Origin: CAZUGO01 sp964619935
Lineage (GTDB): Bacteria; Planctomycetota; Phycisphaerae; UBA1845; CAIVHJ01
NCBI GenBank assembly: GCA_964619935.1
Contig: CAZUGO010000090.1
Location: 34,633 to 98,632 of the forward strand
Direction: 5' to 3'
DNA length: 64,000 nt
The notes under the pieces were generated by a model. That model saw only the letters and a program-made list of their open reading frames with translations. It was not told where the DNA came from and made no database searches. Made by a program: the position numbers and the translations under genes. This document shows positions 26,874-35,584 of the stretch, piece by piece (the stretch's first letter is position 1; the number at the start of each line of letters is the position of its first letter).

Positions 26874-27997
26874 GCGGCGGCCTCCCGCGGCCGGTCCAGC
26901 CACTGATTCAGCACGGCGACGATGCGCTCGGCGGCGTGACCGTCCCACAACGGCGGCGGGGTTGCCGCCCGGCGATCGTAGTGGCGGGCCCATTCCAAGG
27001 CGGCCGCCACCCGGTCCGGATCCAACCCGGCCAGCCGGTTGCTGCCGTGTTCCACGGTGATGACGTGCTCGGTGACCTCGCGCAGCGTGATGCATGGAAC
27101 CCTCAGGCCGGCCGCCTCGCTTTGCAGCCCACCGGAATCGGTCAACACGCAATACGCGGAGTCCACCAGGCTCATGAAGTCGACATAACCCATCGGCTTG
27201 ACCATGCGTACATTCGGCAGGCGTTCGAAGGCGCCGCTCAGCCCGCAGCGCTCCAGGGCGCTTCGAGTTCGGGGGTGAACCGGAAAGACCACGAGGCCGT
27301 CGCCCGCGGCAACCTCGGCGATCCGGCAAAGCTGCGTTAATCCCTCGGGCGTGTCCACTGTGGCCGGGCGATGGGCGGTCAAGACGACATAGGGCTGGGC
27401 GCCAAGCGCCAGGCCGTGCGGGGCGCCCCGGGCACGGATGGCAGGCAACTGGGCGTGCAGGGCGTCGATCATGACGTTGCCCACCAGGTGCACGGCGGCC
27501 GCGTCAAACCCTTCGCGCTGGAGGTTCGCCAGCGCCGCCGGTTCGGTGGCGAACAGCAGGGTGGACATCCGGTCGGTGAGGATGCGGTTGACTTCTTCCG
27601 GCATGGTGCCGTCGAAACTGCGCAGGCCGGCCTCGACATGCGCCACCGGAATGCCCAGCTTGACCGCCGCCAGGGCCGCCGCGGGCGTCGAGTTGACATC
27701 ACCGATGACCACCAGCACATCGGGGCGGTCTTCCAGGAGCACATCCTCCATGTGCTGGAGCACTTCGGCGGTCTGGCGGGTGTGGCTCTGCGATCCGACA
27801 TCCAGACAGCGGTGCGGCCGGGGAATCTCCAACTGCTCGAAGAACACCTGGGACATGGCATAGTCGTAGTGCTGCCCGGTGTGGATCAAGCTCAAGCGGA
27901 GGCGTTCCTGGCCCTGCAACCGTTGCCACAGCGGGGCCACCTTGACGAAGTTGGGCCGGGCGCCGACGACGACTTGGACGTGCGGGTTGCTGCTCAT
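26870..27997 (-). CDS. wbpI: UDP-HexNAc 2-epimerase, WecB/WbpI family
   Basis: 375 residues, the family's usual length. Blocks are VVVGARPNFVKVAPLW, LSLIHTGQHYDYAMSQVFF, VIGDVNSTPAAA, HVEAGLRSFDGTMPEEVNR, VLTAHRPA and LTDSGGLQSEAAGL with catalytic-site acidic and His residues intact. WecB uses UDP-GlcNAc. The WbpI branch uses UDP-2,3-diacetamido-glucuronate to give the manno form. With wbpB-wbpD, wbpE, wbpG and hisFH alongside, WbpI is the better-supported call, but sequence alone does not separate them. Four-base overlaps on both sides indicate translational coupling. Confidence 0.85.
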   Translation of the reverse strand: MSSNPHVQVVVGARPNFVKVAPLWQRLQGQERLRLSLIHTGQHYDYAMSQVFFEQLEIPRPHRCLDVGSQSHTRQTAEVLQHMEDVLLEDRPDVLVVIGDVNSTPAAALAAVKLGIPVAHVEAGLRSFDGTMPEEVNRILTDRMSTLLFATEPAALANLQREGFDAAAVHLVGNVMIDALHAQLPAIRARGAPHGLALGAQPYVVLTAHRPATVDTPEGLTQLCRIAEVAAGDGLVVFPVHPRTRSALERCGLSGAFERLPNVRMVKPMGYVDFMSLVDSAYCVLTDSGGLQSEAAGLRVPCITLREVTEHVITVEHGSNRLAGLDPDRVAAALEWARHYDRRAATPPPLWDGHAAERIVAVLNQWLDRPREAAA

Positions 27998-29088
27998 GGA
28001 GGGGTTCCGCCGTCAACGGCCCAGGCAGCGGGCCGCACGCCGGAGGGTTCCTCCAGCAGCGCTCGAATGGCTCCCACGAATACCGGCAGCGGGTCACTCT
28101 GCTCGGCGAGCATCGCCCGGCGGCGGCGCTGAAACTCGGCCCGGCGATCATCCAAGGCCGACAGCCCGGCCAGCGTTTCCAGCAGCGCCGCTTCCTGGCC
28201 CGGACGGAACCCGAAGGACAACCCGTGCCGTTCCATTTGTTCGATGATCGAGATCCGCCCGGTGAAGCTGCTCAGGCGCAGCGCCGGCGTGCCCAACTGG
28301 GCGGCCTCCAGGGTCATGGTCTGGCTGTCGCCGACGAACCACTCGGCAAACGCCAGGGCGTGGTGGATTCGCTCGGGCGGCAGCGGCACCCGGTGGGGCT
28401 CGAACTCCGATGCCAGCGGGTTCTCGCTGGTGATGAACACGCGGAGGGCCGCGGGCACGACGTCCAGCAGCCGCCGCAGGAACGACTCGGACATCCCGCG
28501 TTCCCCGACGTCGTGATGGGCCTGCAGCGACACCAGCCGCACGATGGCGAACCGGCCGTCCGGCGGCAGGCCCAGTTCGCCGAATACCGCGGGGTCGGGC
28601 GTGAAGCGATCGGGATGGAGATACATCAATTCGTGGGTTCCCCGGTAGCGGCGGGCTCGGCGCTGGTAGCGTCCCATGCGGACGCCGCGCGGGACCAGCA
28701 CGGCCTCAGCGAACGGATAACTGGTGGCGGCGATGGCTGGAACGATGTCGGCATCGTCGTCGTTGAAAGCAATGCTCCGGCGGCGTGCCAGCCGAGCCGC
28801 GATGTTTCCGGCGCCGTACTTGGTGACCCACAGGTCGATGTGCTCCCGGCGGGTCAGCCGCCAGGCCCGCACGATGTTGGCCAGCAGTTCAGCAGAGTTG
28901 CCGAACACGCCGCGGCCCGCGGTGGAGAGCACCGTGTAGCGCAGGCCCAGGCGGTCGGCGAGGGTCACCAGGCAATCCTTGTCGCGCAGAATCCACAGGC
29001 AGCGGGCGAACTCCGACACCGCCGCGGCGACCGGCCGCAGGACCCACAACTGGGCGGGATGGGCCGGCAGGAAGGCCACCGTCTTCAT
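27994..29088 (-). CDS. DUF354-family protein, probable glycosyltransferase-like
   Basis: 364 residues from ATG 29088. MKTVAFLPAHPAQLWVLRPV and TKYGAGNIAARLARRRSIAF, followed by FNDDDADIVP and HALAFAEWFVGDSQTMTLEAAQLGTPALRLSSF, match DUF354 (PF04007), which has a GT-B-like fold. In archaeal and bacterial surface-glycan loci such proteins sit beside 2-epimerases, as here. It may transfer the diaminouronic acid made by the neighbouring genes, or act in its synthesis. Start and stop both overlap neighbours by four bases. The upstream open frame belongs to the neighbour's other frame. Confidence 0.75.
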   Translation of the reverse strand: MKTVAFLPAHPAQLWVLRPVAAAVSEFARCLWILRDKDCLVTLADRLGLRYTVLSTAGRGVFGNSAELLANIVRAWRLTRREHIDLWVTKYGAGNIAARLARRRSIAFNDDDADIVPAIAATSYPFAEAVLVPRGVRMGRYQRRARRYRGTHELMYLHPDRFTPDPAVFGELGLPPDGRFAIVRLVSLQAHHDVGERGMSESFLRRLLDVVPAALRVFITSENPLASEFEPHRVPLPPERIHHALAFAEWFVGDSQTMTLEAAQLGTPALRLSSFTGRISIIEQMERHGLSFGFRPGQEAALLETLAGLSALDDRRAEFQRRRRAMLAEQSDPLPVFVGAIRALLEEPSGVRPAAWAVDGGTPP

Positions 29089-30671
29089 GACCGGACCCCC
29101 ACCCCGTTGGCCGTGGCGGCCAGCGGCTCGAGCCGGCCGTCGACCAGGCGGTAGCGCCGCGCGCAGCGCCGGCAGGTGGCCAGGCGGCCAAACGGCGGCA
29201 GCCGCTCGCCGCACTCGCAGATCCAGCCTTTCTGCCGGGCGGGTGTGCCCATCATCAGGGCATAATCGGGGACGTCGTGGGTGACCACGGCGCCGGCGGC
29301 GATGAAGGCGTGCCGCCCGATGGTGTTTCCGCACACGATGGTGGCGTTGGCGCCGATCGACGCGCCCTGCTGCACGTGGGTGCGGTGGTAGTGTTCCGAA
29401 CCGCGCTGCGGATACTTGCCGCGCGGGTTGGGGACGTTGGTGAAGACCATCGACGGCCCGCAGAAGACATGGTCTTCGAGGGTGACCCCTTGGTACACCG
29501 ATACGTTGTTCTGGATCTTGACGTGGTCGCCGATGGTGACGTTGGCGGCGACGTAGACGTTCTGGCCCAGGGTGCAGTCGCGACCGATGACCGCGCCGCG
29601 GTCCACGTGGCTGAAGTGCCAGATGCGGGTTCCGGCGCCTACCGTGGCGCCGTCATCGATGTGGCTGGTGCCGTGAATGACCGCGTCGGGGTGCGCCGCG
29701 GCGGTCGGGGCGGGCCCGCCCAGGCTGCGGCTGGCCTGCTCCAGAATGTCCATGACCTGCACGGCCCCGCGGGCATCGCCCAGTTCGATGGGGGTGCCGT
29801 CCAGGTGATCGGCAAAGTAGCGCAGTTCCGCCGTCAGCGGCAGGTCCGAGCCGTATTCGATGGTTTCGCTGGGGCCGTCGCGGGTAATCGGTTCGCCCCG
29901 GATCCAGTCGATGCCCTTCTCGTAAAACCGCAGGGCCCGGTCCGGCGCGGAGTCCTCGAATGACACCATGCCCTTGGAACCGATGACCACCAGGCGATGC
30001 TCCTTGAAGGGATGCAGCCAGCTCACGAAGATGTGGCCCACGACGTTGTTCGGGTAGCTGAGAATGGTCATGGTGGTGTCCTGAATCTGGGGGCGCACAA
30101 AGGTGCCGCCGCGCGAGACGACCTCCAGCGGTTCCGCCTCGATGAGGTGCTGGAAGATGGACACATCGTGCGGCGCGAAGCTCCACAGGATGTTCTCCTC
30201 GCTGCGCACCGTGCCGAGATTCAGCCGGTTGCTGTACAGGTACTCCAGTTTGCCGATCTTTCCGTCGTGGATCAGTTGCTTGATCTTCTGAATGGCGGGA
30301 TGAAACAACAGCACGTGTCCCACCATCAAGTTGACCCCGCGTCGTTCGGCCAGGTCGGCGATCGCCCGGGCCTCAGCGGCACTGAGGGCCATCGGCTTCT
30401 CGACCAGCACCGGCGTGTCGCCGTGGAGAATCTCGCTGGCCAGGGCGGCATGAGTGCCGGCCGGCGTGGCGATGGTGAAGCCGTCGAAGCCGCGGGCCAG
30501 GGCCTCACCCACGCGGCTGAAGCGGGGCACATCGCCGAGGGTCGCGGCCAGCCGGTCGCGGGTCGCCGGATCGGTTTCGACCACCCCGCCGAGCAGCCCC
30601 AGCTCCTGGAGCGTGGCGATGTGCCGCCGGCCCCAGCGACCGGCACCGACGACGCAAATCCGCTTAGCCAT
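29085..30671 (-). CDS. Fusion of WbpB-like sugar 3-dehydrogenase, WbpD-like acetyltransferase and zinc ribbon
   Basis: 528 residues from ATG 30671. Residues 1 to about 330 are a Gfo/Idh/MocA oxidoreductase: CVVGAGRWGRRHIATLQELG, IATPAGTHAAL and the catalytic-lysine motif VLVEKPMAL. About 345-490 is a left-handed beta-helix N-acetyltransferase: IHGTSHIDDGATVGAGTRIW, KIQNNVSVYQGVTLEDHVF and GANATIVCGNTIGRHAFI. About 490-515 is a small zinc ribbon (CECG...CRRC). In the UDP-diaminouronate pathway WbpB and WbpD act before and after the WbpE aminotransferase, encoded just upstream. The gene overlaps that one by eight bases and the next by four. Confidence 0.9.
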   Translation of the reverse strand: MAKRICVVGAGRWGRRHIATLQELGLLGGVVETDPATRDRLAATLGDVPRFSRVGEALARGFDGFTIATPAGTHAALASEILHGDTPVLVEKPMALSAAEARAIADLAERRGVNLMVGHVLLFHPAIQKIKQLIHDGKIGKLEYLYSNRLNLGTVRSEENILWSFAPHDVSIFQHLIEAEPLEVVSRGGTFVRPQIQDTTMTILSYPNNVVGHIFVSWLHPFKEHRLVVIGSKGMVSFEDSAPDRALRFYEKGIDWIRGEPITRDGPSETIEYGSDLPLTAELRYFADHLDGTPIELGDARGAVQVMDILEQASRSLGGPAPTAAAHPDAVIHGTSHIDDGATVGAGTRIWHFSHVDRGAVIGRDCTLGQNVYVAANVTIGDHVKIQNNVSVYQGVTLEDHVFCGPSMVFTNVPNPRGKYPQRGSEHYHRTHVQQGASIGANATIVCGNTIGRHAFIAAGAVVTHDVPDYALMMGTPARQKGWICECGERLPPFGRLATCRRCARRYRLVDGRLEPLAATANGVGVRS

Positions 30672-31797
30672 AGAATTCTCCAATCGCCTCGATGACGGCA
30701 TCTTGCATGGCGGTCGTCAGTTCCGGGTAGATCGGCAGCGCCAGCACGGCGGCGGCGGCGCGTTCGCTGTTCGGGAAGTCGCCGGGCCGGTAGCCCAGGT
30801 GGCGAAAACAGGGCTGCAGGTGGAACGGCTGGGGGTAGTACACCTCACATCCGATCCGGCTGTTGTGCAGGTACTCGCGCAATTGATCACGGCGCTCGGC
30901 GGTGATGACGTACTGGTTGTAGGTGTGGCAGTCCCGACCGTAGGCCAGCCGCGGGCGCTGGACCGCGGCGAGCGTGAGGTGGGCGTCGTAGTAGGCCGCA
31001 TTCTTGCGGCGCTGGGCATGCCAGTGGTCCAGGTGCGGCCGCTTGACGCGCAGAATGGCGGCCTGGATGGCGTCCAGCCGGAAGTTGCCGCCGACGATCG
31101 AGTGGTAGTACTTGGGTTGGGCACCGTGGTTGCGCAGCCGCGACAATTTCTTGGCGAGCAGCGGATCGCGGGTCACCACCATGCCGCCGTCGCCCATGGC
31201 GCCCAGGTTCTTGCTCGGGAAGAAGGAGAAGCAGCCCAGGGTGCCCATGCTGCCGGCCGACCGCAAGCCGTCGGCCGCCGGATAGAGCGCTCCGAGGGCC
31301 TGGGCGGCGTCCTCCACGACGGCCACCCCATGACGGTCGGCGATCTGCAGAATGGGGTCCATGTCGGCACACTGCCCGAAGAGATGCACCGGGATGATCG
31401 CCTTGACCCGCCCGGCACGCTCGGCGTTGGCATCAAACCACGCCTGCAGGGCGGTGGGGTCCAGGGTGTAGGTGCCCGGGTCGATGTCCACGAACACCGG
31501 TGTGGCTCCCAGCCGGCTGATGGCCCCGGCGGTGGCAAAGAACGAGAACGGCGTGGTGATCACCAGGTCGTCCGGGCCGACGCTCAGGGCCATCAGCGAG
31601 ACCAACAGGGCGTCGGTACCGGAGGAGACCCCCACGGCGTGGGGGGTTCCGACGTACGCCGCGAGGTCGGATTCCAGTTCGGCGACCGGCGGGCCGAGGA
31701 CATAGTGTCCAGAGTCGATCACCGCGCACACCGCGCGCTTGATGTCTTCGCCCAGGGTCTCCAGCGGCGCGCCGAGATCCAGCAGCGGGACCTTCAT
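30664..31797 (-). CDS. wbpE: PLP-dependent sugar aminotransferase (WbpE-like, DegT/DnrJ/EryC1)
   Basis: 377 residues. KVPLLDLGAP starts the fold. GVSSGTDALLVSLMAL, VVEDAAQALGALY, and FSFFPSKNLGAMGDGG with the PLP-binding lysine are clear, then LRNHGAQPKYYHSIVGGNFR. It would aminate the 3-keto sugar formed by the WbpB-like domain of the next gene, giving the 3-amino group that the WbpD domain acetylates. Start ATG 31797 overlaps the upstream stop by four bases. An in-frame ATG at 31818 is less attractive. Confidence 0.9.
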   Translation of the reverse strand: MKVPLLDLGAPLETLGEDIKRAVCAVIDSGHYVLGPPVAELESDLAAYVGTPHAVGVSSGTDALLVSLMALSVGPDDLVITTPFSFFATAGAISRLGATPVFVDIDPGTYTLDPTALQAWFDANAERAGRVKAIIPVHLFGQCADMDPILQIADRHGVAVVEDAAQALGALYPAADGLRSAGSMGTLGCFSFFPSKNLGAMGDGGMVVTRDPLLAKKLSRLRNHGAQPKYYHSIVGGNFRLDAIQAAILRVKRPHLDHWHAQRRKNAAYYDAHLTLAAVQRPRLAYGRDCHTYNQYVITAERRDQLREYLHNSRIGCEVYYPQPFHLQPCFRHLGYRPGDFPNSERAAAAVLALPIYPELTTAMQDAVIEAIGEFYG

Positions 31798-32870
31798 TCT
31801 AAGCTGCAGTTGGGGCATGGTCTCTCCAGTTCGGTAAGCGGCGGCGCTGGGAGTGCCTCCGCGGCGGGCGGCGACTGGGCCTGGCGGCGGCTGAGGTAGA
31901 GCAACTCCTCCAGCAGCCGGCGCTGCCGGGTGAGCATGTCGCCGAGCAACGCCAGCACCGCCAGCAGAAAGCCGAGCATGATGCACACGGCGCTGCCGAT
32001 GAGCACCGAGCGGTAGGGCGAGGTCAGGCCGGTGCGCATCCAGTGCAGGACCACGAACCCACCGAGGGCCACGCCGGCACTGAGCACCACGATCGCGATC
32101 ACCCCGAAGAACAACAGCGGCCGCAGGTCGCGAACGGTCCGCAGAATGATCGGCACCGCGTTGGCGACATAACGCACCAGGCTGCCGGCGACCCGCGATT
32201 CGCCGAATTCGCGGGTGCCGCGAATCTGCAGCGGCACCTCCGCAGTGCGAATGGGTTGGGCAGCCAGATGCAGCAGGGTTTCCTGGGTGTAGGTGTATTC
32301 GCCCATGAGATTCAGCCGCAGCAGGGTGTCACGGGTGTAGGCCCGAAATCCGCAGGACACGTCGGTGAACTGCGAGCGCCAGGCCAGGCGATTGATCAAG
32401 CGGGTCATCAAGGCGTTGCCCCACCGTTTGATCAGCGGCATGCGCGGCACGAAGTCCGGGTCGGCAAATCGCGTGCAGGTCGCAAACGCCGCGCCGCCGA
32501 ACAACAGCGGCTCGATCAGCCGGGGGATGTCGGCCGGGTCGAACTGGCCGTCCGCATCCATGTTGACAATGAAGTCCGCGCCGCGCTCCAGGGCCTGGCG
32601 CACGCCGGTGGCAAAGGCCGCTCCGACGCCCAGGTTCTTGTGATGGGACACGACGTCGGCGCCGGCGGCCCTGGCGGCGTCGGCGGTGGCGTCGGTGGAG
32701 CCGTCGTCCACCACCAGGATCTCGATGTCGGTGACCCCGTCGATGTGTGGCGGCACCCGGCCGATGACGTCGGCGATGGTGGCCTGCTCGTTGAGCGCAG
32801 GAAGGATGATCAGCAGCCGCGCGGTGTGGCACGCCGGGGCGGGGATCGGCAGGGTTGGGGTCCGAGTCAC
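31794..32870 (-). CDS. GT2 glycosyltransferase with two C-terminal membrane helices (DPM1/GtrB-like)
   Basis: 358 residues from GTG 32870, which overlaps the VTC stop by four bases. The GT-A core shows LLIILPALNEQATIADVI, ILVVDDGSTDATADA, FIVNMDADGQFDP (the metal-binding DxD) and DVSCGFRAY. Two membrane helices follow at about 245-270 and 280-310, and a short polar tail ending PCPNCSLE. It probably makes a polyprenyl-phosphate sugar for a GT-C enzyme, for which the gene at 16693 is a candidate partner. Confidence 0.87.
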   Translation of the reverse strand: MTRTPTLPIPAPACHTARLLIILPALNEQATIADVIGRVPPHIDGVTDIEILVVDDGSTDATADAARAAGADVVSHHKNLGVGAAFATGVRQALERGADFIVNMDADGQFDPADIPRLIEPLLFGGAAFATCTRFADPDFVPRMPLIKRWGNALMTRLINRLAWRSQFTDVSCGFRAYTRDTLLRLNLMGEYTYTQETLLHLAAQPIRTAEVPLQIRGTREFGESRVAGSLVRYVANAVPIILRTVRDLRPLLFFGVIAIVVLSAGVALGGFVVLHWMRTGLTSPYRSVLIGSAVCIMLGFLLAVLALLGDMLTRQRRLLEELLYLSRRQAQSPPAAEALPAPPLTELERPCPNCSLE

Positions 32871-33700
32871 CAGCAAGCCCCTTCGTACGCCGGGTTCAGC
32901 AGCAGGCCGTCCATGCCGTTGTGATACTTGGAGCACCGTCCGGGCCGCAGCGGAAAGCCTGCCGCCGCGTCGGCCAGCGCCGCCCGGTGGGTCAGGTCGG
33001 CCTTCAGTTCGATGATCGCCGGCAATCCCTGTGGGTGCCGGCGGGTCAGGTTGGGTCGCGGTGCCAACCGTTGGTCAAAATTCTGCAGGGACCCATCCAG
33101 GGTCACCCGCACCTGCCCGTCGGCCGAGACGAAGTACCGTCGCTGGTACTGGTTGAGCAGCGTCGGCCAGAAGCGGGCATCGAGTTCGCGGCGCAGGCGG
33201 GGCGATGCTTCGACCCGGATCGAATCGAGCACGTCGGTCCAGCGCCAGCGGGTCAGGTCCTTGGGGCGGTGCAGCAGATCCTGCAGCTTCCAGCCGCTGT
33301 GGTCGCGTTTGCATTTGAGTTCCAGCGTGCCGCCCACGGCCCGAGGGTCGTGCCCGTACCAGCGCAGCCGCAGTTTGGTGCGGATCGCGGCCCCGCAATG
33401 GTTGTCCTGGAGGCTGTCCAGATCGGGCGTGTCCAGGTACAGATTGTTGACCTGGCGGGCGGCATAGACTTCACGGAAACCCGCCGGATGCCGCCGCAGC
33501 CACATGACCGCCTCCACGGCGCTACGGCCCGGAACCGGAAGCTTGATCTCGTACCGCAGATCGCGGGGCGGGCTCGGCAGCGGGCTCGGCTGCCGCGACG
33601 TCGTCCGCCGGCGGGTGTTCCTGGAGGCCGCCGCCTCGGATGCAGGAGCGGGGCGGCGGTGGGTTTCGTTCGGATGTTGGATCACCTTCGGAGAATTCAT
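32867..33700 (-). CDS. VTC-domain protein (polyphosphate-polymerase-like)
   Basis: 277 residues. A disordered Pro/Ser/Arg-rich N-terminus (~45 residues) is followed by a VTC/CYTH-like tunnel fold: DLRYEIKLPVPG, VNNLYLDTPDLDSLQDN, RTKLRLRWYG, GTLELKCKRDHSGWKLQ, YQRRYFVSADGQVRVTLD and IIELKAD. The lysine, arginine and glutamate positions that line the tunnel appear kept. Yeast Vtc4 makes polyphosphate from ATP. Bacterial homologues next to DUF4956 membrane proteins, as here, are thought to do something similar. The gene couples to a GT2 gene by a four-base overlap. Confidence 0.85.
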   Translation of the reverse strand: MNSPKVIQHPNETHRRPAPASEAAASRNTRRRTTSRQPSPLPSPPRDLRYEIKLPVPGRSAVEAVMWLRRHPAGFREVYAARQVNNLYLDTPDLDSLQDNHCGAAIRTKLRLRWYGHDPRAVGGTLELKCKRDHSGWKLQDLLHRPKDLTRWRWTDVLDSIRVEASPRLRRELDARFWPTLLNQYQRRYFVSADGQVRVTLDGSLQNFDQRLAPRPNLTRRHPQGLPAIIELKADLTHRAALADAAAGFPLRPGRCSKYHNGMDGLLLNPAYEGACW

Positions 33701-33767
33701 TCACACATCACGCTCGGGTGCTCATGGTGGATCCACCGGCCGGCCGCAGGGCACGTGCCGCGGCCGA

Positions 33768-34448
33768 TCAGGCGCACACCGTCCCGCCGGAATCCACCAG
33801 GCTGACCGTGGCATCGGGCAGCTCACTGCGCAGGCCTTGCAGCAGCCCCAGCACTTGCTGCTCACTGGCGCAGTCCACGAAATAGGTGGCATGCACATAG
33901 TCTTTGCCGACGTCGATGCGGCGAACGTCGGTGGTTCGCGTGCTGGAGGTCACCAGGGCATTGAGGGCGGCCAGGCGATTGTCGCCGCCGTCACCGACCG
34001 GAAGCTCGACATTGAGGTACAGATTGGAGGGCCGCCGCCGGCCGCCGATGCCCCGCCGGGCGGCCATCAGCGGCAGAATGACCGCGCAAGCGATGACCAC
34101 CGGCAGGCGTTGGTCGGCACCCAGGGCCAATCCGATGGCGATCGCCAAAAAAATGTAGGCCAGCTCTTCGGGCTCCTTGATGGGCGTCCGGAAGCGGACA
34201 ATGGACAACGCGCCGACCAACCCCAGGGACAAGGCCAGCGACGACTTAACCACCGAGATGACCACGACGGTGGTCAAGGCCACGAACGGCAGGATCCGGG
34301 CCAGCTGCGTGCGGTTGCCAAGGGTCTGGGCGAAGGTCACAAAGTGCCACCCCAGGATCATGGACAATGCGGTGCCGATCAGCAGGTTGACCATCAGGGT
34401 CAGCGGCGACAACGGCGACGGCTCGGTGAGCGGCAGGTCGATGGACAT
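33768..34448 (-). CDS. DUF4956 membrane protein
   Basis: 226 residues from ATG 34448, with GGAGT upstream. Four hydrophobic helices lie in the first ~130 residues. The conserved block SLALSLGLVGALSIVRFRTP and IKEPEELAYIFLAIAIGLALG is diagnostic of DUF4956. A soluble ACT-like C-terminus follows. It is first in the long minus-strand operon and 67 bases ahead of the VTC gene, the usual pairing. A role as a membrane partner for polyphosphate handling is inference. Confidence 0.88.
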   Translation of the reverse strand: MSIDLPLTEPSPLSPLTLMVNLLIGTALSMILGWHFVTFAQTLGNRTQLARILPFVALTTVVVISVVKSSLALSLGLVGALSIVRFRTPIKEPEELAYIFLAIAIGLALGADQRLPVVIACAVILPLMAARRGIGGRRRPSNLYLNVELPVGDGGDNRLAALNALVTSSTRTTDVRRIDVGKDYVHATYFVDCASEQQVLGLLQGLRSELPDATVSLVDSGGTVCA

Positions 34449-34754
34449 CGAGGGAACTCCTGTGGGCAGCGCTGGCCGGCGGCTGCAGGTTCGCCACTTG
34501 ATATCGTCCGATATCGCGTCGCCCTCCAGCAATCACCAAGATCGCGCCACCGATCCTGCAGTCGGACGCAGGCGGTTCACGGCGCTTATCGGACGCCGTC
34601 GCCGGCAGCGCCGGGGGGCGATAACTCGCCCGTGCCGCGGCATCCGCCGACATAGTGAGCATCCGCCCGCCTCGCGCATCCTGGGCCGCAGCGGGACGCA
34701 GGTGCAACATCACGGCTGGGGCGGCCGTCCGAAGTCAACGCCCGAGGTCCGCCG
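34449..34754. other. Divergent control region of the wbp and ABC-export operons
   Basis: 306 bases without a gene. It must carry promoters for the two largest operons in the window, leftward to 20880 and rightward to 44945. The only strong feature is the inverted repeat at 34500-34515. I cannot assign -10/-35 boxes with confidence. Confidence 0.5.
34500..34515. promoter_or_regulatory. Perfect palindrome, candidate operator between divergent operons
   Basis: GATATCG (34500-34506), TC, CGATATC (34509-34515). Seven-base arms and a two-base centre are typical of a dimeric repressor site. It lies 52 bases from the DUF4956 start and 240 bases from the ABC permease start. Confidence 0.45.
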
Positions 34755-35558
34755 TTGTTTCGCGAATTGATTCAATACCGCGAGTTGATCTACAGCCTGA
34801 CGCTCCGCGAGATCCGGGTGCGCTACAAGCAGTCGATCCTGGGCGTGCTGTGGGCGCTGTTCGTGCCCCTGTCGATGATGATCATCTTCACGTTCGTGTT
34901 CACCAAAGCCCTCAAGTTCCACGGCAAGCTGGATCTCGACGGCATGCCCTACGCGGTGTTCGCCTACATCGGGCTGCTGCCCTGGACTTTCTTCTCCACC
35001 AGCCTGACCGGGGCGGTGAACAGCCTGGTGGCCAACCAGGGTCTGGTCACCAAAGTGTATTGCCCACGCGAGGCCTTTCCGATGGCCTGTGTGGCCAGCA
35101 GCGCCTTCGACTTCCTGATTGCCTCGACCTTGCTGGTCGGGATCATCGCCTACTTTCATTACTTCACCGCCTGGAATTTCGTGGCCCATCCGGCCATCCT
35201 GTTCATCCCGGTGGTGGTCGGCGTGCAGACGGTGCTGACCATCGGGCTGGCCCTGCTGCTGGCCATGGGCAACCTCTTCTTTCGCGACGTCCGCTTTGTA
35301 TTCTCGGTGGTCATCTACCTGTGGATGTTTGTGACCAGCGTGGTCTATCCGCTGGAAAGCAGCCGGCCGATTTACAACTGGCTGATCAACTTGAATCCGA
35401 TGAACCCGCTGATCGTGGCCTATCGCGACTGCATCATCGGCGGGCGGCTGCCGCTGCACGGGGCCTTTCTCTATGTCGCGATCGTGGCGACCCTGCTGAT
35501 GTTCGGATCCTGGGCCCTGTTTCACCGCATGGAGCCGAAGTTCGCGGAGCACATTTAG
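34755..35558 (+). CDS. ABC-2 type polysaccharide export permease (Wzm-like)
   Basis: 267 residues with six membrane helices. REIRVRYKQSILGVLWALFVPL is the classic start of the O-antigen/teichoic-acid permease family. GLLPWTFFSTSLTGAVNSLV and LNPMNPLIVAYRDCIIGG near the end also match. The start is TTG at 34755; no ATG fits better. The protein would pair with the ATPase at 36276 to export a lipid-linked glycan. A methyltransferase gene separates permease and ATPase. Confidence 0.9.
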   Translation: MFRELIQYRELIYSLTLREIRVRYKQSILGVLWALFVPLSMMIIFTFVFTKALKFHGKLDLDGMPYAVFAYIGLLPWTFFSTSLTGAVNSLVANQGLVTKVYCPREAFPMACVASSAFDFLIASTLLVGIIAYFHYFTAWNFVAHPAILFIPVVVGVQTVLTIGLALLLAMGNLFFRDVRFVFSVVIYLWMFVTSVVYPLESSRPIYNWLINLNPMNPLIVAYRDCIIGGRLPLHGAFLYVAIVATLLMFGSWALFHRMEPKFAEHI

Positions 35559-35584
35559 GTGGCCGCCGACGGGGGGATCCCTGA

